The position numbers and the translations under genes are program-made. The notes beneath the pieces were generated by a model, which searched no databases, was not told where the DNA came from, and saw only the letters and a list, made by a program, of their open reading frames with translations. Shown here one piece after another: positions 1 through 7,279 of a stretch of 11,563 nucleotides of DNA (position 1 is its first letter; each line of letters opens with the position of its first letter). The DNA comes from an uncultured Bacteroidales bacterium (GTDB lineage Bacteria > Bacteroidota > Bacteroidia > Bacteroidales > UBA932): the NCBI GenBank assembly GCA_905235615.1, contig CAJOMB010000032.1:1-11563 (forward strand). The letters run 5' to 3'.

Positions 1-102
1 GTCATTATTTCCGTTACGTTGTATGCGACAGCTATTGTGTTATTGGTAAAAGGAGCCATTGCCTTCTGTAATTATTCCGGTAGGGATATGGTCTCGGAGT
101 AA
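1..102 (+). CDS. C-terminal end of a membrane protein (partial)
   Basis: An open frame enters from the left edge in frame 1 and stops at TAA (100-102), giving 33 residues. The visible tail is one hydrophobic stretch (ISVTLYATAIVLLVKGAIAF) followed by a short polar end (CNYSGRDMVSE), as expected for the last membrane helix and a short tail of an integral membrane protein. A hairpin terminator begins about 50 nt after the stop, which supports this being a true gene end. The protein family cannot be told from this fragment. Confidence 0.6.
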   Translation, partial: VIISVTLYATAIVLLVKGAIAFCNYSGRDMVSE

Positions 103-151
103 GGAAGTGGCTCTCACGAACGACGGTCCGGTGATCATCTGCATCGATACC

Positions 152-187
152 AAAAACAGGGATATTACCTCACTACCCTGTTTTTTT
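152..187 (+). terminator. Rho-independent terminator after the partial left-edge gene
   Basis: A 10-bp inverted repeat (AAAAACAGGG at 152-161, CCCTGTTTTT at 176-185) encloses a 14-nt loop, with a T-run from 181 to 187. Because the stem is A-rich on one side and T-rich on the other, it could act in both directions. Its most likely use is ending the transcript of the gene finishing at 102. Confidence 0.7.
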
Positions 188-213
188 GCATCATTACCTC
201 ATTACCGGATAAG

Positions 214-243
214 ACAAAAGTCAGCATTAAGCTGACTTTTTGT
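214..243 (-). terminator. Terminator of the tRNA-Met gene (possibly bidirectional)
   Basis: AAAAGTCAGC (216-225) and GCTGACTTTT (231-240) form a 10-bp stem with loop ATTAA. Read on the minus strand it follows the tRNA 3' end by about 8 nt, and the hairpin ends in TTTTGT, so it fits as the tRNA terminator. Together with the hairpin at 152-187 it insulates the tRNA from the left-edge gene. Confidence 0.7.
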
Positions 244-250
244 TTAGTAG

Positions 251-317
251 TAGCGGAGGCAGGACTCGAACCTACGACCTCCGGGTTATGAGCCCGACGA
301 GACTGCTCTACTCCGCG
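251..317 (-). tRNA. Initiator-type tRNA-Met(CAT) with a severely shortened D-arm; functional or decayed copy
   Basis: The minus strand folds as a tRNA. The acceptor strand CGCGGAG pairs with CTCCGC, leaving a C1-U72 mismatch, followed by A73. The anticodon stem TCGGG/CCCGG has loop CTCATAA, with anticodon CAT at plus 288-290. The variable loop is AGGTC, and the T-arm is GTAGG-TTCGAGT-CCTGC. Three consecutive G-C pairs in the anticodon stem, an unpaired 1-72 position and a possible A11-U24 pair are initiator hallmarks and argue against elongator Met or Ile2. The D region is only GAGCAGTCTC (plus 299-308): at best a 3-bp stem with a CAGT loop. The usual G18G19 pair is absent, and the molecule is 67 nt rather than about 73. 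No CCA is encoded, as is common in this phylum. The promoter and terminator look intact. It may be a real but odd tRNA, a pseudogene, or an assembly error. Confidence 0.85.
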
Positions 318-328
318 GTTTGGGACTG

Positions 329-359
329 CAAAGATATAAAGTTTTTCCCAAAACACAAA
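329..359 (-). promoter_or_regulatory. Bacteroidota-type promoter of the tRNA-Met gene
   Basis: On the minus strand, TTTG (359-356) is followed after exactly 19 nt by TATCTTTG (336-329). This matches the Bacteroidota sigma-ABfr pattern TTTG-N19-21-TAnnTTTG. The -7 box ends 11 nt before the mature tRNA 5' end at 317, leaving a very short leader. A perfect promoter argues that the tRNA is still transcribed despite its D-arm deletion. Confidence 0.75.
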
Positions 360-414
360 AAAATATTTCAAAAAGTCTATGAAGACACGGCTGTTCTTCA
401 TTCCATCCGGCAAT

Positions 415-422
415 TAAATTTG
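415..422 (+). promoter_or_regulatory. Probable -7 box for the efflux gene cluster
   Basis: TAAATTTG matches TAnnTTTG exactly. No clean TTTG lies 19-21 nt upstream, so the -33 element is weak or absent. Transcription would start near 428, leaving an AT-rich leader of about 48 nt (TTATATTTTATATTTATATAC) before the ATG at 476. Such A/T-rich, SD-less leaders are normal for Bacteroidota translation. This is the only convincing promoter I see before the five-gene run. Confidence 0.5.
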
Positions 423-475
423 TAATAGTGCCCCAATAGAGGTAAATTTATATTTTATATTTATATACATTAGTA

Positions 476-1255
476 ATGAAGATAGAACGTACGCCCATAG
501 TGAACCGCTATTTTGGGACATTGTTAGTCAGAATAGTTATTGTGGTATTCGTAACTGCCCTGTTCTTTACGCGCAGGGAAATCATAACGTCTTTTCTGAC
601 ACAACCTGCGTTGGAATCGGTCAAAAGCAGCGTTTACTGGCCGCTTGTTGCTATGTGGGCCATACAGATTGTCATGATGGTCAAGCATCTTATTCCGCCA
701 AAAGTGTATACCATGGCCCTGCTCAAGCGGAAGGAGGACAAACTGGATCTGGACCCCAACTACAAAAGGGAGCGCTTGCTCCAGTTTGTCCAGAAGCAAA
801 ATGTGAGAGCGTGGTATGTGATGTTGGTATGGGTTGTTTTCAACGGCGTCATTGGCATTTTTTACCTTTACGGCATCCTGAAGGTGGCCGACATGTTCAT
901 GATTTCAACTATCTTTTTCCTGTGCGACCACATCTGCATCCTGTTCTACTGCCCGTTCCAGAGCCACATTATGCACAACAAATGCTGCGTAAACTGCCGC
1001 ATCTACGACTGGGGCCACTTTATGATGTTCACACCTATGCTGTTTGTGAAGCATTTCTTCAGTTGGACGCTTTTCTGGCTGGCCTTGATTGTCCTTATCA
1101 GATGGGAAATTGTATATGCCCGGCATCCGGAACGTTTCTGGCAGGGATCCAACAGGAACTTACGTTGTTCCAACTGTAACGACAAGTCCTGCCAGATAAA
1201 GAGAATACTTGCCAAAAATGCGCTTCAACCAGCGGCTATAAGGCATAGTTTTTGA
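476..1255 (+). CDS. Cysteine-rich polytopic membrane protein of unknown function
   Basis: This 259-residue protein has about four or five hydrophobic segments (roughly residues 14-31, 54-73, 112-134, 139-160 and 184-210), so it is an inner-membrane protein without a cleaved signal. Nine cysteines lie in the second half. C150, C154 and C159 are in or near the fourth segment, with H152. HNKCCVNCRIYDWGHFMMF (C170, C171, C174, H167, H181) sits in the following loop, and RCSNCNDKSC (C231, C234, C239) in the basic C-terminal tail. The CxxC spacing with nearby histidines suggests metal or Fe-S binding or redox chemistry; this is inference. The strong motif looks conserved rather than random, but I cannot name the family. 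The gene begins an apparent operon, with the next gene only 25 bp away, ahead of a complete RND export system. The ATG at 476 is the first in frame after the promoter. Confidence 0.85.
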   Translation: MKIERTPIVNRYFGTLLVRIVIVVFVTALFFTRREIITSFLTQPALESVKSSVYWPLVAMWAIQIVMMVKHLIPPKVYTMALLKRKEDKLDLDPNYKRERLLQFVQKQNVRAWYVMLVWVVFNGVIGIFYLYGILKVADMFMISTIFFLCDHICILFYCPFQSHIMHNKCCVNCRIYDWGHFMMFTPMLFVKHFFSWTLFWLALIVLIRWEIVYARHPERFWQGSNRNLRCSNCNDKSCQIKRILAKNALQPAAIRHSF

Positions 1256-1280
1256 TGGATAGACAAACTCAAAACTGAAA

Positions 1281-1781
1281 ATGAAAAACCATATTTATAT
1301 TCTTGTTCTGGCAGGCATCTTGAGCCTTGCCGCCTGTTCAAAAACGGGCTCTTCGGCCTATAAGGGCCATTATTCGTTCAAAACCGGCGGAAGCATTGAC
1401 ATTACCGGCAAACGGTGTGGAATCGTTGACACCACAATAACCAGACGTCTTCCTGCGGAAAGCGGCCAGATGCATATCGTGGAAAAAGGAAACGGCGCCG
1501 TCCTTATCACCATGAATGTCACGGGCGGCGATTCCTGGGTGATGCAGGCAAATGTTTCCGGAAACCGGATAAACATAGAAAACACACGCCGTTTTGTTCC
1601 TGTATATGACAAGTTGGATGTTCTTTACAGTTATTTTGACATGACAGTTTCCGGCAGCGGAGAGCGTTATGACAACATGATCATCCTGAATCTTGTCTAT
1701 CAGGGAGCTTATAAAGAGCTCGATTTCGAAGGTACGGTCACAGAATCGCGGATCAATTGCGTAGCAAGAGAGAATGAATAG
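1281..1781 (+). CDS. Small lipoprotein, probably beta-rich, unknown function
   Basis: The 166-residue product starts with a lipoprotein signal peptide (MKNHIYILVLAGILSLAAC), with lipobox LAAC and lipidated C19, and so should be anchored to an envelope membrane. The mature part is about 147 residues and rich in alternating hydrophobic and polar residues (GHYSFKTGGSIDITG, VLITMNVTG, MIILNLVYQG). This suggests an antiparallel beta barrel or sandwich, perhaps lipocalin-like. That fold guess is weak, and I do not recognise the family. It lies 25 bp after the Cys-rich membrane protein gene and overlaps the next gene by 8 bp, so it is almost certainly co-transcribed and possibly translationally coupled with the membrane-fusion protein. 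A role as an accessory or substrate-binding component of the exporter is possible but unproven. Confidence 0.8.
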   Translation: MKNHIYILVLAGILSLAACSKTGSSAYKGHYSFKTGGSIDITGKRCGIVDTTITRRLPAESGQMHIVEKGNGAVLITMNVTGGDSWVMQANVSGNRINIENTRRFVPVYDKLDVLYSYFDMTVSGSGERYDNMIILNLVYQGAYKELDFEGTVTESRINCVARENE

Positions 1782-2805
1782 AATACTGGCATCGTTTTTA
1801 ATCACGTCCATGCTGCCGGTTCTTGCCGGCTGCGAGGGAAGAGTATCCATCCGCCAGGCTCCGGCCCCCTCCACTCCGGTTTCCGTGAAGGTTGTCCGGG
1901 CCCACTTGGACGCCCAGGCTGGTTCTTATGTCTATGTTGGAACTGTATCGGCTTCAAAGTCGGTAACCATTTTGGCTCCGGCTCCCGGAACATTGAAAAG
2001 CCTGTCGGTCAGGGAGGGCTCAAGGGTAAATAAAGGAGAGATGGTGGGCTGCATTTCCTCGGAGGCCATCCAGAGCAGCAACCATGCAGCCGTTTCCAGA
2101 CTGTCGCAGGCCGAAGATGGCCTGAAGAGGGCCGAGTCCGTGTATCAGGGCGGAGCCGTGTCGGAAGTGGAATACATCAATATTAAAACCCAGGTGGAGG
2201 AAGCCCGCGCCGCAGCAGCGGCCACAAGGGATGCATTGGAGAAATGCACCCTGAAAGCCCCGTTCAACGGAGTGGTTGGGGAAGTGTGGCCTGCGGAGGG
2301 AACAGAAGTGACCCTTGCCCAGCCCATCCTCAGCATTCTTGACTTGAATTCCCTGGAAGTGCACTTTTCCCTTCCTGAAAATGAATATCGCTTCCTCAGG
2401 GAAGGTACGCCGGTCAAAGTGGAGATTCCCGCCCTCGGAAACAGTACAGACGGTAAACTCTCGGCAAAGGGTATTTCTGCATCGGCCCTTTCAAGAAGTT
2501 ATGACTGCACCGTTTCAATCCCTTCGGGAGTAAAGGGCCTGATGCCGGGAATGGTATGTAAAATCCGTGTGGAATCCCGTGGAAACGTCTGTGCCGTGAT
2601 TCCCTCTTCTGCGGTTATGACAGATACCCGCGGCCGGTATGTCTGGACGGCTACCGGAGGTGTCGTAGATAAAAAATACGTTACCGTTAACGGATTCAGC
2701 GGAGACGGAGTCGTTATCTCCGAAGGTCTTGAAGAAGATGACCTTGTGATTATTAAGGGGGCCAGGAGGGTTTCCGGTGGAATGAAGGTTGATATCGTGG
2801 AGTGA
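1774..2805 (+). CDS. RND efflux periplasmic adaptor (membrane-fusion protein), lipoprotein
   Basis: This 343-residue protein links the inner-membrane permease and outer-membrane channel of a tripartite exporter. The signal peptide ends in lipobox LAGC (C20), so it is lipid-anchored. A split biotinyl-lipoyl domain is visible: first half about 57-95 (VTILAPAPGTLKSLSV...GSRVNKGEMVG), second half about 158-190 (CTLKAPFNGVVGEVWPAEGT). Between them is a short alpha-hairpin (about 97-157, with SRLSQAEDGLKRAESVY and VEEARAAAAATRDALE). A beta-barrel domain (LEVHFSLPENEYRFLREG) and a membrane-proximal domain (VIPSSAVM near 276-282, GLEEDDLVIIKGARRV near the end) follow. Order and length fit the HlyD/AcrA-type family. 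It overlaps the preceding gene by 8 bp and touches the permease start, so stoichiometric co-expression is likely. Substrate cannot be read from the sequence. Confidence 0.95.
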   Translation: MNRILASFLITSMLPVLAGCEGRVSIRQAPAPSTPVSVKVVRAHLDAQAGSYVYVGTVSASKSVTILAPAPGTLKSLSVREGSRVNKGEMVGCISSEAIQSSNHAAVSRLSQAEDGLKRAESVYQGGAVSEVEYINIKTQVEEARAAAAATRDALEKCTLKAPFNGVVGEVWPAEGTEVTLAQPILSILDLNSLEVHFSLPENEYRFLREGTPVKVEIPALGNSTDGKLSAKGISASALSRSYDCTVSIPSGVKGLMPGMVCKIRVESRGNVCAVIPSSAVMTDTRGRYVWTATGGVVDKKYVTVNGFSGDGVVISEGLEEDDLVIIKGARRVSGGMKVDIVE

Positions 2806-5800
2806 TGAAGATTCCTGGAATATCATCAGGCAAGGGCATAGCTGCGTGGGTACGCTGGTCCGTAAGGGAGAAGGGAATCGTCCTTTTCCTAATAGTGGCT
2901 CTTATGGCCATTGGGATCTTCGGCCTTACCCGTATGAACAAGGACGAATACCCCACTTTCCAGATAAAGCAGGGGCTCATTGCTGCCGTCTATCCCGGAG
3001 CAACGGCCGCGGAGGTTGAGGACCAGCTTGCAAAACCATTGGAAGAATTTCTGTTTTCCTTCAAGGAAATTGATCGCGAAACGCTTCATTCCGTTTCCAA
3101 GGAGGGAATATGCTACATTTACACAGACCTTGAGGAGGATTTCCCCAGTAAACGGAAGGATGAAGTCTGGTCGAAGATAAAGCTGGGGCTCCAGGCAAAA
3201 AAACTTACCCTCCCGCCGGGCGTTCTTGCCATCGTGGTCCTGGACGATTTCGGAAACACCAGTTCCATCCTGATTGCCATGGAATCTTCCGACAAGAGTT
3301 ATTCGGAGCTTGAGGATTATGCCGATGAACTCTGCGAAAAACTCCGCCTTATCCCGGATCTGGCCAAGGCCTCGGTGTTGGGGACCCAGCAGGAAGAGAT
3401 CGCGGTTACCATAGACCGTGAAAGACTGTCGGCCTACGGAATTGAGCCTTCCCAGCTTTTTCTCCAGTACCAGGCGGCTTCCCTTTCAGTCCCTTCCGGC
3501 AGTTTTTCCACAGATTATACGGAGTCCTCCATCCATGTAAACGCCACAGTCGGGAGCGAGCGTGAGATATCTGAGAGGATCGTTTATGCCGATGCATTCG
3601 GAAACATTGTGAGGCTCAAGGACATCGCCAGAATAGAGAGGCGGATGAAGGTTCCTGATTCCTTCATATCGTATAATGGGAATCCCTGTCTTGTCATCAA
3701 TGTGGAAATGCGTCCGGACCACGATATCATTGCGTTCGGAGAGGAGGTGGAAGCTGTTCTTGATCAGTTTGAAAGCTCGCTTCCGGAAAGCGTAAGCATG
3801 AGCCGCATCTGCGACCAGCCCAAGGTGGTTCAAGGGAGTGTTTTTTCTTTCCTCAGAGACCTTCTCATATCCATGTGTGTGGTGGTACTGGTGATGCTGA
3901 TGTTTTTTCCCATGCGCTCCGCCCTCATTGCAAGTTCGGGCGTTCCGGTGTGCGTTGCAGTCGCCATTTCCGTCATGTATATGACCGGGATGCCGCTTAA
4001 CACCGTAACCCTGGCAGCGCTCATCGTAGTCCTGGGAATGATTGTGGACGACTCCATCATAACCATGGACGGGTATATGCAGCATCTGGGAATGGGATAC
4101 AAGGGTGTAGATGCGGCGGCCTCAAGCGCCAAGGAGCTGTTTATGCCCACGTTCATCGCAACCCTTGCCATCTGTCTGATGTTCTTTCCTACGGAGTTTA
4201 TCATCACGGGTTACCTTGGAGACTTCGTCGGGCTTTTCCCCTGGGTTGTTCTCATCGCCCTTATGACATCCCTCTTCTATGCCGTAACCGTTGTCCCATC
4301 GTTGGAAGTGAGGTTCATTGGAAATGAAGCCCCGGACAAAAGAAAAAATCTCATTGCAAGGGCGCAGGATGTATTTTTCGGATTTCTCCAGCGCATATAC
4401 GAATGGTGCCTTGAGAAATGCTTCCGGCATCCGGCGGTGACATTGCTGGGCGGTGTCATTGCCATCGGCCTGGGGATTCTGATGTTTTCAACCCTTAATA
4501 TCCAGATGATGCCCAAAGCCGCCAGGGACTTCTTTGTGATAGAGCTTTATGTCGATGCCGGAAACGGAATAGAGGTTACAAGGGAAAGGGCCGATTCCCT
4601 GGAGAAGCTGCTTCTTGCCGACAGCCGTGTCACTTCCGTCACATCTTTTGCAGGTACGGGTGCTCCCCGCTTTACAGCATCATACACCCCCATCCTGCCA
4701 TCACCGCAAACCGCACAGCTCATCGTCAACACAGTTTCCTCCAAGGCAACGGAAGAAATTCTTATGGAATATACCGGCAAGTATGAGTACATGTTCCCGG
4801 ATGCCCTTCTCCACTTCAAACAGATGGACTATCAGATGATGGATCCTATCGCCGTGAGCTTCTCTTCGGAAAACCGGGAAGAACTCATTGAACCGGCACA
4901 GAAGGTGAGCGCATTCCTGCGGTCTCTCAGCGGAGAAACCCAATGGGTTCACAGCGACATTGACAATTATGCGCCATCTGTGGAAATCACCCTGGACAGT
5001 GACGAGGCCTCAAGACTTGGCGTTTCAAAGCCTCTCCTGTCACTTACACTCGCCGGAGCTTTTGGCGGGGAGAAGATTGCGTCGCTTTGGGAAGGCGGGC
5101 GCCAAATCCCTGTCAACATTTACAGCGAGGGAATAGACAGGGATATGGACTATGATATCATAAACGGCCAGTTGGTTCCCACCCTGATTCCCGGTGTCCA
5201 TGTTCCGCTCAGGCAGATTGCGGACATCGCTCCATCCTGGCAACCGGAGATGCTTTGCCGCACGGGAGGACGGAAAACCGTGGACATTGGCTGTGACTTA
5301 AAGTACGGTATAAGTGAGCCGGCCGTACAACGCAAACTCCAGAAATTCATTCACGAAGAGATAGAACCTACCCTTCCGGAGGACGTCAGTTACAGTTTCA
5401 AAGGACTTTCCTCACTCAATGAGAGGGTTGCGCCGCAGATTGGCTGGTCTTTTGCGGCGGCCTGTCTGGTCCTGTTTATCTTCCTCCTGATACATTTCAA
5501 AAAAACGTCACTTGCCACCCTCACCCTGGTGATGTCTTTACTCTGCCTTTTCGGCGCATCCTTCGGTCTCTGGGTATATGGCATGGATTTCAGTATTACT
5601 GCGGCGCTGGGGCTTATTTCCCTGGTGGGAATTATCGTCAGGAACGGGATTCTTATGTTTGAATATGCTGAAGAGCTCCGGGAGCAGGGAGAAAGCGTGA
5701 GGGAGTCTGCGCTGCTGTCCGGCAAACGGAGGATGCGTCCTATCTTCCTGACCTCCTGCACGACAGCGCTCGGCGTGCTTCCCATGATTCTGAGCGGGGA

Positions 5801-5921
5801 TCTCCTCTGGATGCCTATGGGCATAACCATCTGCTTCGGAACGCTCCTCAGCATCTTTCTCATAACGCTCATCATGCCTGTCTCCTACTGGCAGCTTTTC
5901 AAAAGGGCCGACAAAAAATGA
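2805..5921 (+). CDS. RND-family efflux permease (AcrB/HAE-1-like)
   Basis: This is the 1038-residue inner-membrane proton/substrate antiporter of the tripartite pump, close to AcrB in length (1049). The N-terminal helix (GIVLFLIVALMAIGIFGL) leads into a large periplasmic porter domain. The TM4 proton-relay pair is present as VDDS (D415, D416, matching AcrB D407/D408). In TM10 the lysine equivalent is arginine (VRNGILMFEYA, R946), a common variant. The R971 equivalent is R978 in RMRPIFLTS. The protein is duplicated, the second half beginning near LEKCFRHPAVTLLGG and its own periplasmic loop. I chose the ATG at 2805, whose first base is the last base of the upstream stop; a GTG at 2802 in frame would add one residue. 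The next gene overlaps by 4 bp (ATGA). All charge-relay residues are intact, so it should be active. Drug, bile-salt, lipid or metabolite export cannot be distinguished here. Confidence 0.96.
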   Translation: MKIPGISSGKGIAAWVRWSVREKGIVLFLIVALMAIGIFGLTRMNKDEYPTFQIKQGLIAAVYPGATAAEVEDQLAKPLEEFLFSFKEIDRETLHSVSKEGICYIYTDLEEDFPSKRKDEVWSKIKLGLQAKKLTLPPGVLAIVVLDDFGNTSSILIAMESSDKSYSELEDYADELCEKLRLIPDLAKASVLGTQQEEIAVTIDRERLSAYGIEPSQLFLQYQAASLSVPSGSFSTDYTESSIHVNATVGSEREISERIVYADAFGNIVRLKDIARIERRMKVPDSFISYNGNPCLVINVEMRPDHDIIAFGEEVEAVLDQFESSLPESVSMSRICDQPKVVQGSVFSFLRDLLISMCVVVLVMLMFFPMRSALIASSGVPVCVAVAISVMYMTGMPLNTVTLAALIVVLGMIVDDSIITMDGYMQHLGMGYKGVDAAASSAKELFMPTFIATLAICLMFFPTEFIITGYLGDFVGLFPWVVLIALMTSLFYAVTVVPSLEVRFIGNEAPDKRKNLIARAQDVFFGFLQRIYEWCLEKCFRHPAVTLLGGVIAIGLGILMFSTLNIQMMPKAARDFFVIELYVDAGNGIEVTRERADSLEKLLLADSRVTSVTSFAGTGAPRFTASYTPILPSPQTAQLIVNTVSSKATEEILMEYTGKYEYMFPDALLHFKQMDYQMMDPIAVSFSSENREELIEPAQKVSAFLRSLSGETQWVHSDIDNYAPSVEITLDSDEASRLGVSKPLLSLTLAGAFGGEKIASLWEGGRQIPVNIYSEGIDRDMDYDIINGQLVPTLIPGVHVPLRQIADIAPSWQPEMLCRTGGRKTVDIGCDLKYGISEPAVQRKLQKFIHEEIEPTLPEDVSYSFKGLSSLNERVAPQIGWSFAAACLVLFIFLLIHFKKTSLATLTLVMSLLCLFGASFGLWVYGMDFSITAALGLISLVGIIVRNGILMFEYAEELREQGESVRESALLSGKRRMRPIFLTSCTTALGVLPMILSGDLLWMPMGITICFGTLLSIFLITLIMPVSYWQLFKRADKK

Positions 5922-7279
5922 AGAGACTCTTTACCATCATATTGCTTCTTGCACAGACACTTGCAGCCTTCTCCCAGACGCTGAGTCTGGAAGAATGCCT
6001 TAAGTCGGCCTCTGAGAATAGTCCGACGTCCAGGAAATCGGCTCTTGACACAAAGGCGGCCAAGGCCATGAGGGCGGAAGCCAGGTGGGAATATGCGCCC
6101 CGGGTGAGCGTGAACGCCATCGCTTACGATGCCTTGAATCCTCTTGTCAGGATTACCTTGGGCGATGTTCTGGGCAGTTCCGACGCCGCAACGGTCCTTA
6201 AGGAAAATCTGAATGCCCTGGCTTACGAAAATGGTATAAAGCCTTATTTTGAAACCCTTTCGCGCGGGCATGTCGCTATGGCAACGGTGCTGCAGCCCCT
6301 TTTTGCCGGAGGGCGGATCATCAATGGCAACCGCCTTGCGGGAATAGGCCTCAACGCGTCGTCCCTGCAGGAAGAACTTGCGCTCAGGGAAGTCAGGGAT
6401 TCGGTGGAGATCAAGTACTGGAGGATTGTTGCCCTGCAGGAGAAAGAAAAAACCCTTGTAGAAACCATGAAACTTGTCAGGAGCCTTGAAAAAGACCTTG
6501 AGAGTGCCATGGAGGCAGGGCTTGTTACCGAGCTGGCCATGCGTGAACTGAAGACGAAGAAAGCTCAGCTGGAGGCAGGGATGTTCAGGCTCTCGGGCTC
6601 GCTCTCCCTTCTGAAGATGGACCTTCTGGATTATGCCGGAATAGCGTTTGATTATTTGGAACTCAGGTCTTTGAAGCTTTCAGACTCATTGGATATGCTC
6701 CCCCCTCCGGAGGAAGTGCTGTCCGAAAATCCGGGCGTGGACGACACCGTGGAGTCACGCCTGCTGGATTTGCAGGTCAGTGCCAAGGAAACGGAAAAGA
6801 GAATGGCGGTAGGAGAGCTGCTCCCGCAGGTGGCCATTGGCGCTTCCTATGGATATAACGCCATTATGGGCCCCCAAAGCGGCAGGTTCAACGGGCTGGT
6901 GTTCGCCACCGTTAAAATACCGGTCACAGACCTTGGAAAAGCATCGGCACGGGTCCGCAGATACAATTACGACATTGAGAAGGCGCGGGAGGATAGGGAG
7001 TATCTTCTCTCCCGCCTTCGCTTGAGGGAGGGGATGTGCCGGCTTGAGGTGGAAACCCTCTGGAGGGAGATTTATGCGGCGGAAGAAGGTGTCCGGTATG
7101 CCGAATTGAATTTGGAGAAAGCTTCTGTACGTTTCAAAGCCGGCCAGACCACGGTATCAGATATCCTGCAGGCTAATATGGCCTGCGCAGAGGCAAAGGA
7201 GGCCTTGCTTTCCAGAAAAGCAGCCTACAAGAATGCTGTAAACGCCTACCTTAACTGTTTAGGAGAAACTGCTGAATAG
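5918..7279 (+). CDS. TolC-like outer-membrane efflux channel (OMF family)
   Basis: The 453-residue protein has a Sec signal peptide (MKRLFTIILLLAQTLAAFS, probable cleavage before QT) without a lipobox cysteine. The mature part opens with LSLEECLKSASENSP, the usual start of an outer-membrane efflux protein repeat, and has two alpha-helical OEP repeats (about 22-235 and 255-450). Long heptad-rich helices include EKEKTLVETMKLVRSLEKDL in the first repeat and VRYAELNLEKASVRFKAGQT in the second. The RFKAGQTTVSDILQA stretch matches the typical second-repeat helix-turn of TolC homologues. It should trimerise into the exit duct for the adaptor and permease encoded just upstream; the 4-bp ATGA overlap implies translational coupling. 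Its 3' end overlaps the convergent hisS coding end by 29 bp. Confidence 0.95.
   Translation: MKRLFTIILLLAQTLAAFSQTLSLEECLKSASENSPTSRKSALDTKAAKAMRAEARWEYAPRVSVNAIAYDALNPLVRITLGDVLGSSDAATVLKENLNALAYENGIKPYFETLSRGHVAMATVLQPLFAGGRIINGNRLAGIGLNASSLQEELALREVRDSVEIKYWRIVALQEKEKTLVETMKLVRSLEKDLESAMEAGLVTELAMRELKTKKAQLEAGMFRLSGSLSLLKMDLLDYAGIAFDYLELRSLKLSDSLDMLPPPEEVLSENPGVDDTVESRLLDLQVSAKETEKRMAVGELLPQVAIGASYGYNAIMGPQSGRFNGLVFATVKIPVTDLGKASARVRRYNYDIEKAREDREYLLSRLRLREGMCRLEVETLWREIYAAEEGVRYAELNLEKASVRFKAGQTTVSDILQANMACAEAKEALLSRKAAYKNAVNAYLNCLGETAE

Noticed and set aside
251..317. tRNA-Ile2 (lysidine-modified CAT) or elongator Met identity
   Set aside because: Three consecutive G-C pairs next to the anticodon loop, an unpaired 1-72 position and a possible A11-U24 pair fit the initiator class.
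240..425. Short open frames crossing the tRNA-Met gene on both strands
   Set aside because: They run through a tRNA, its promoter and its terminator, and encode tRNA-derived sequence.
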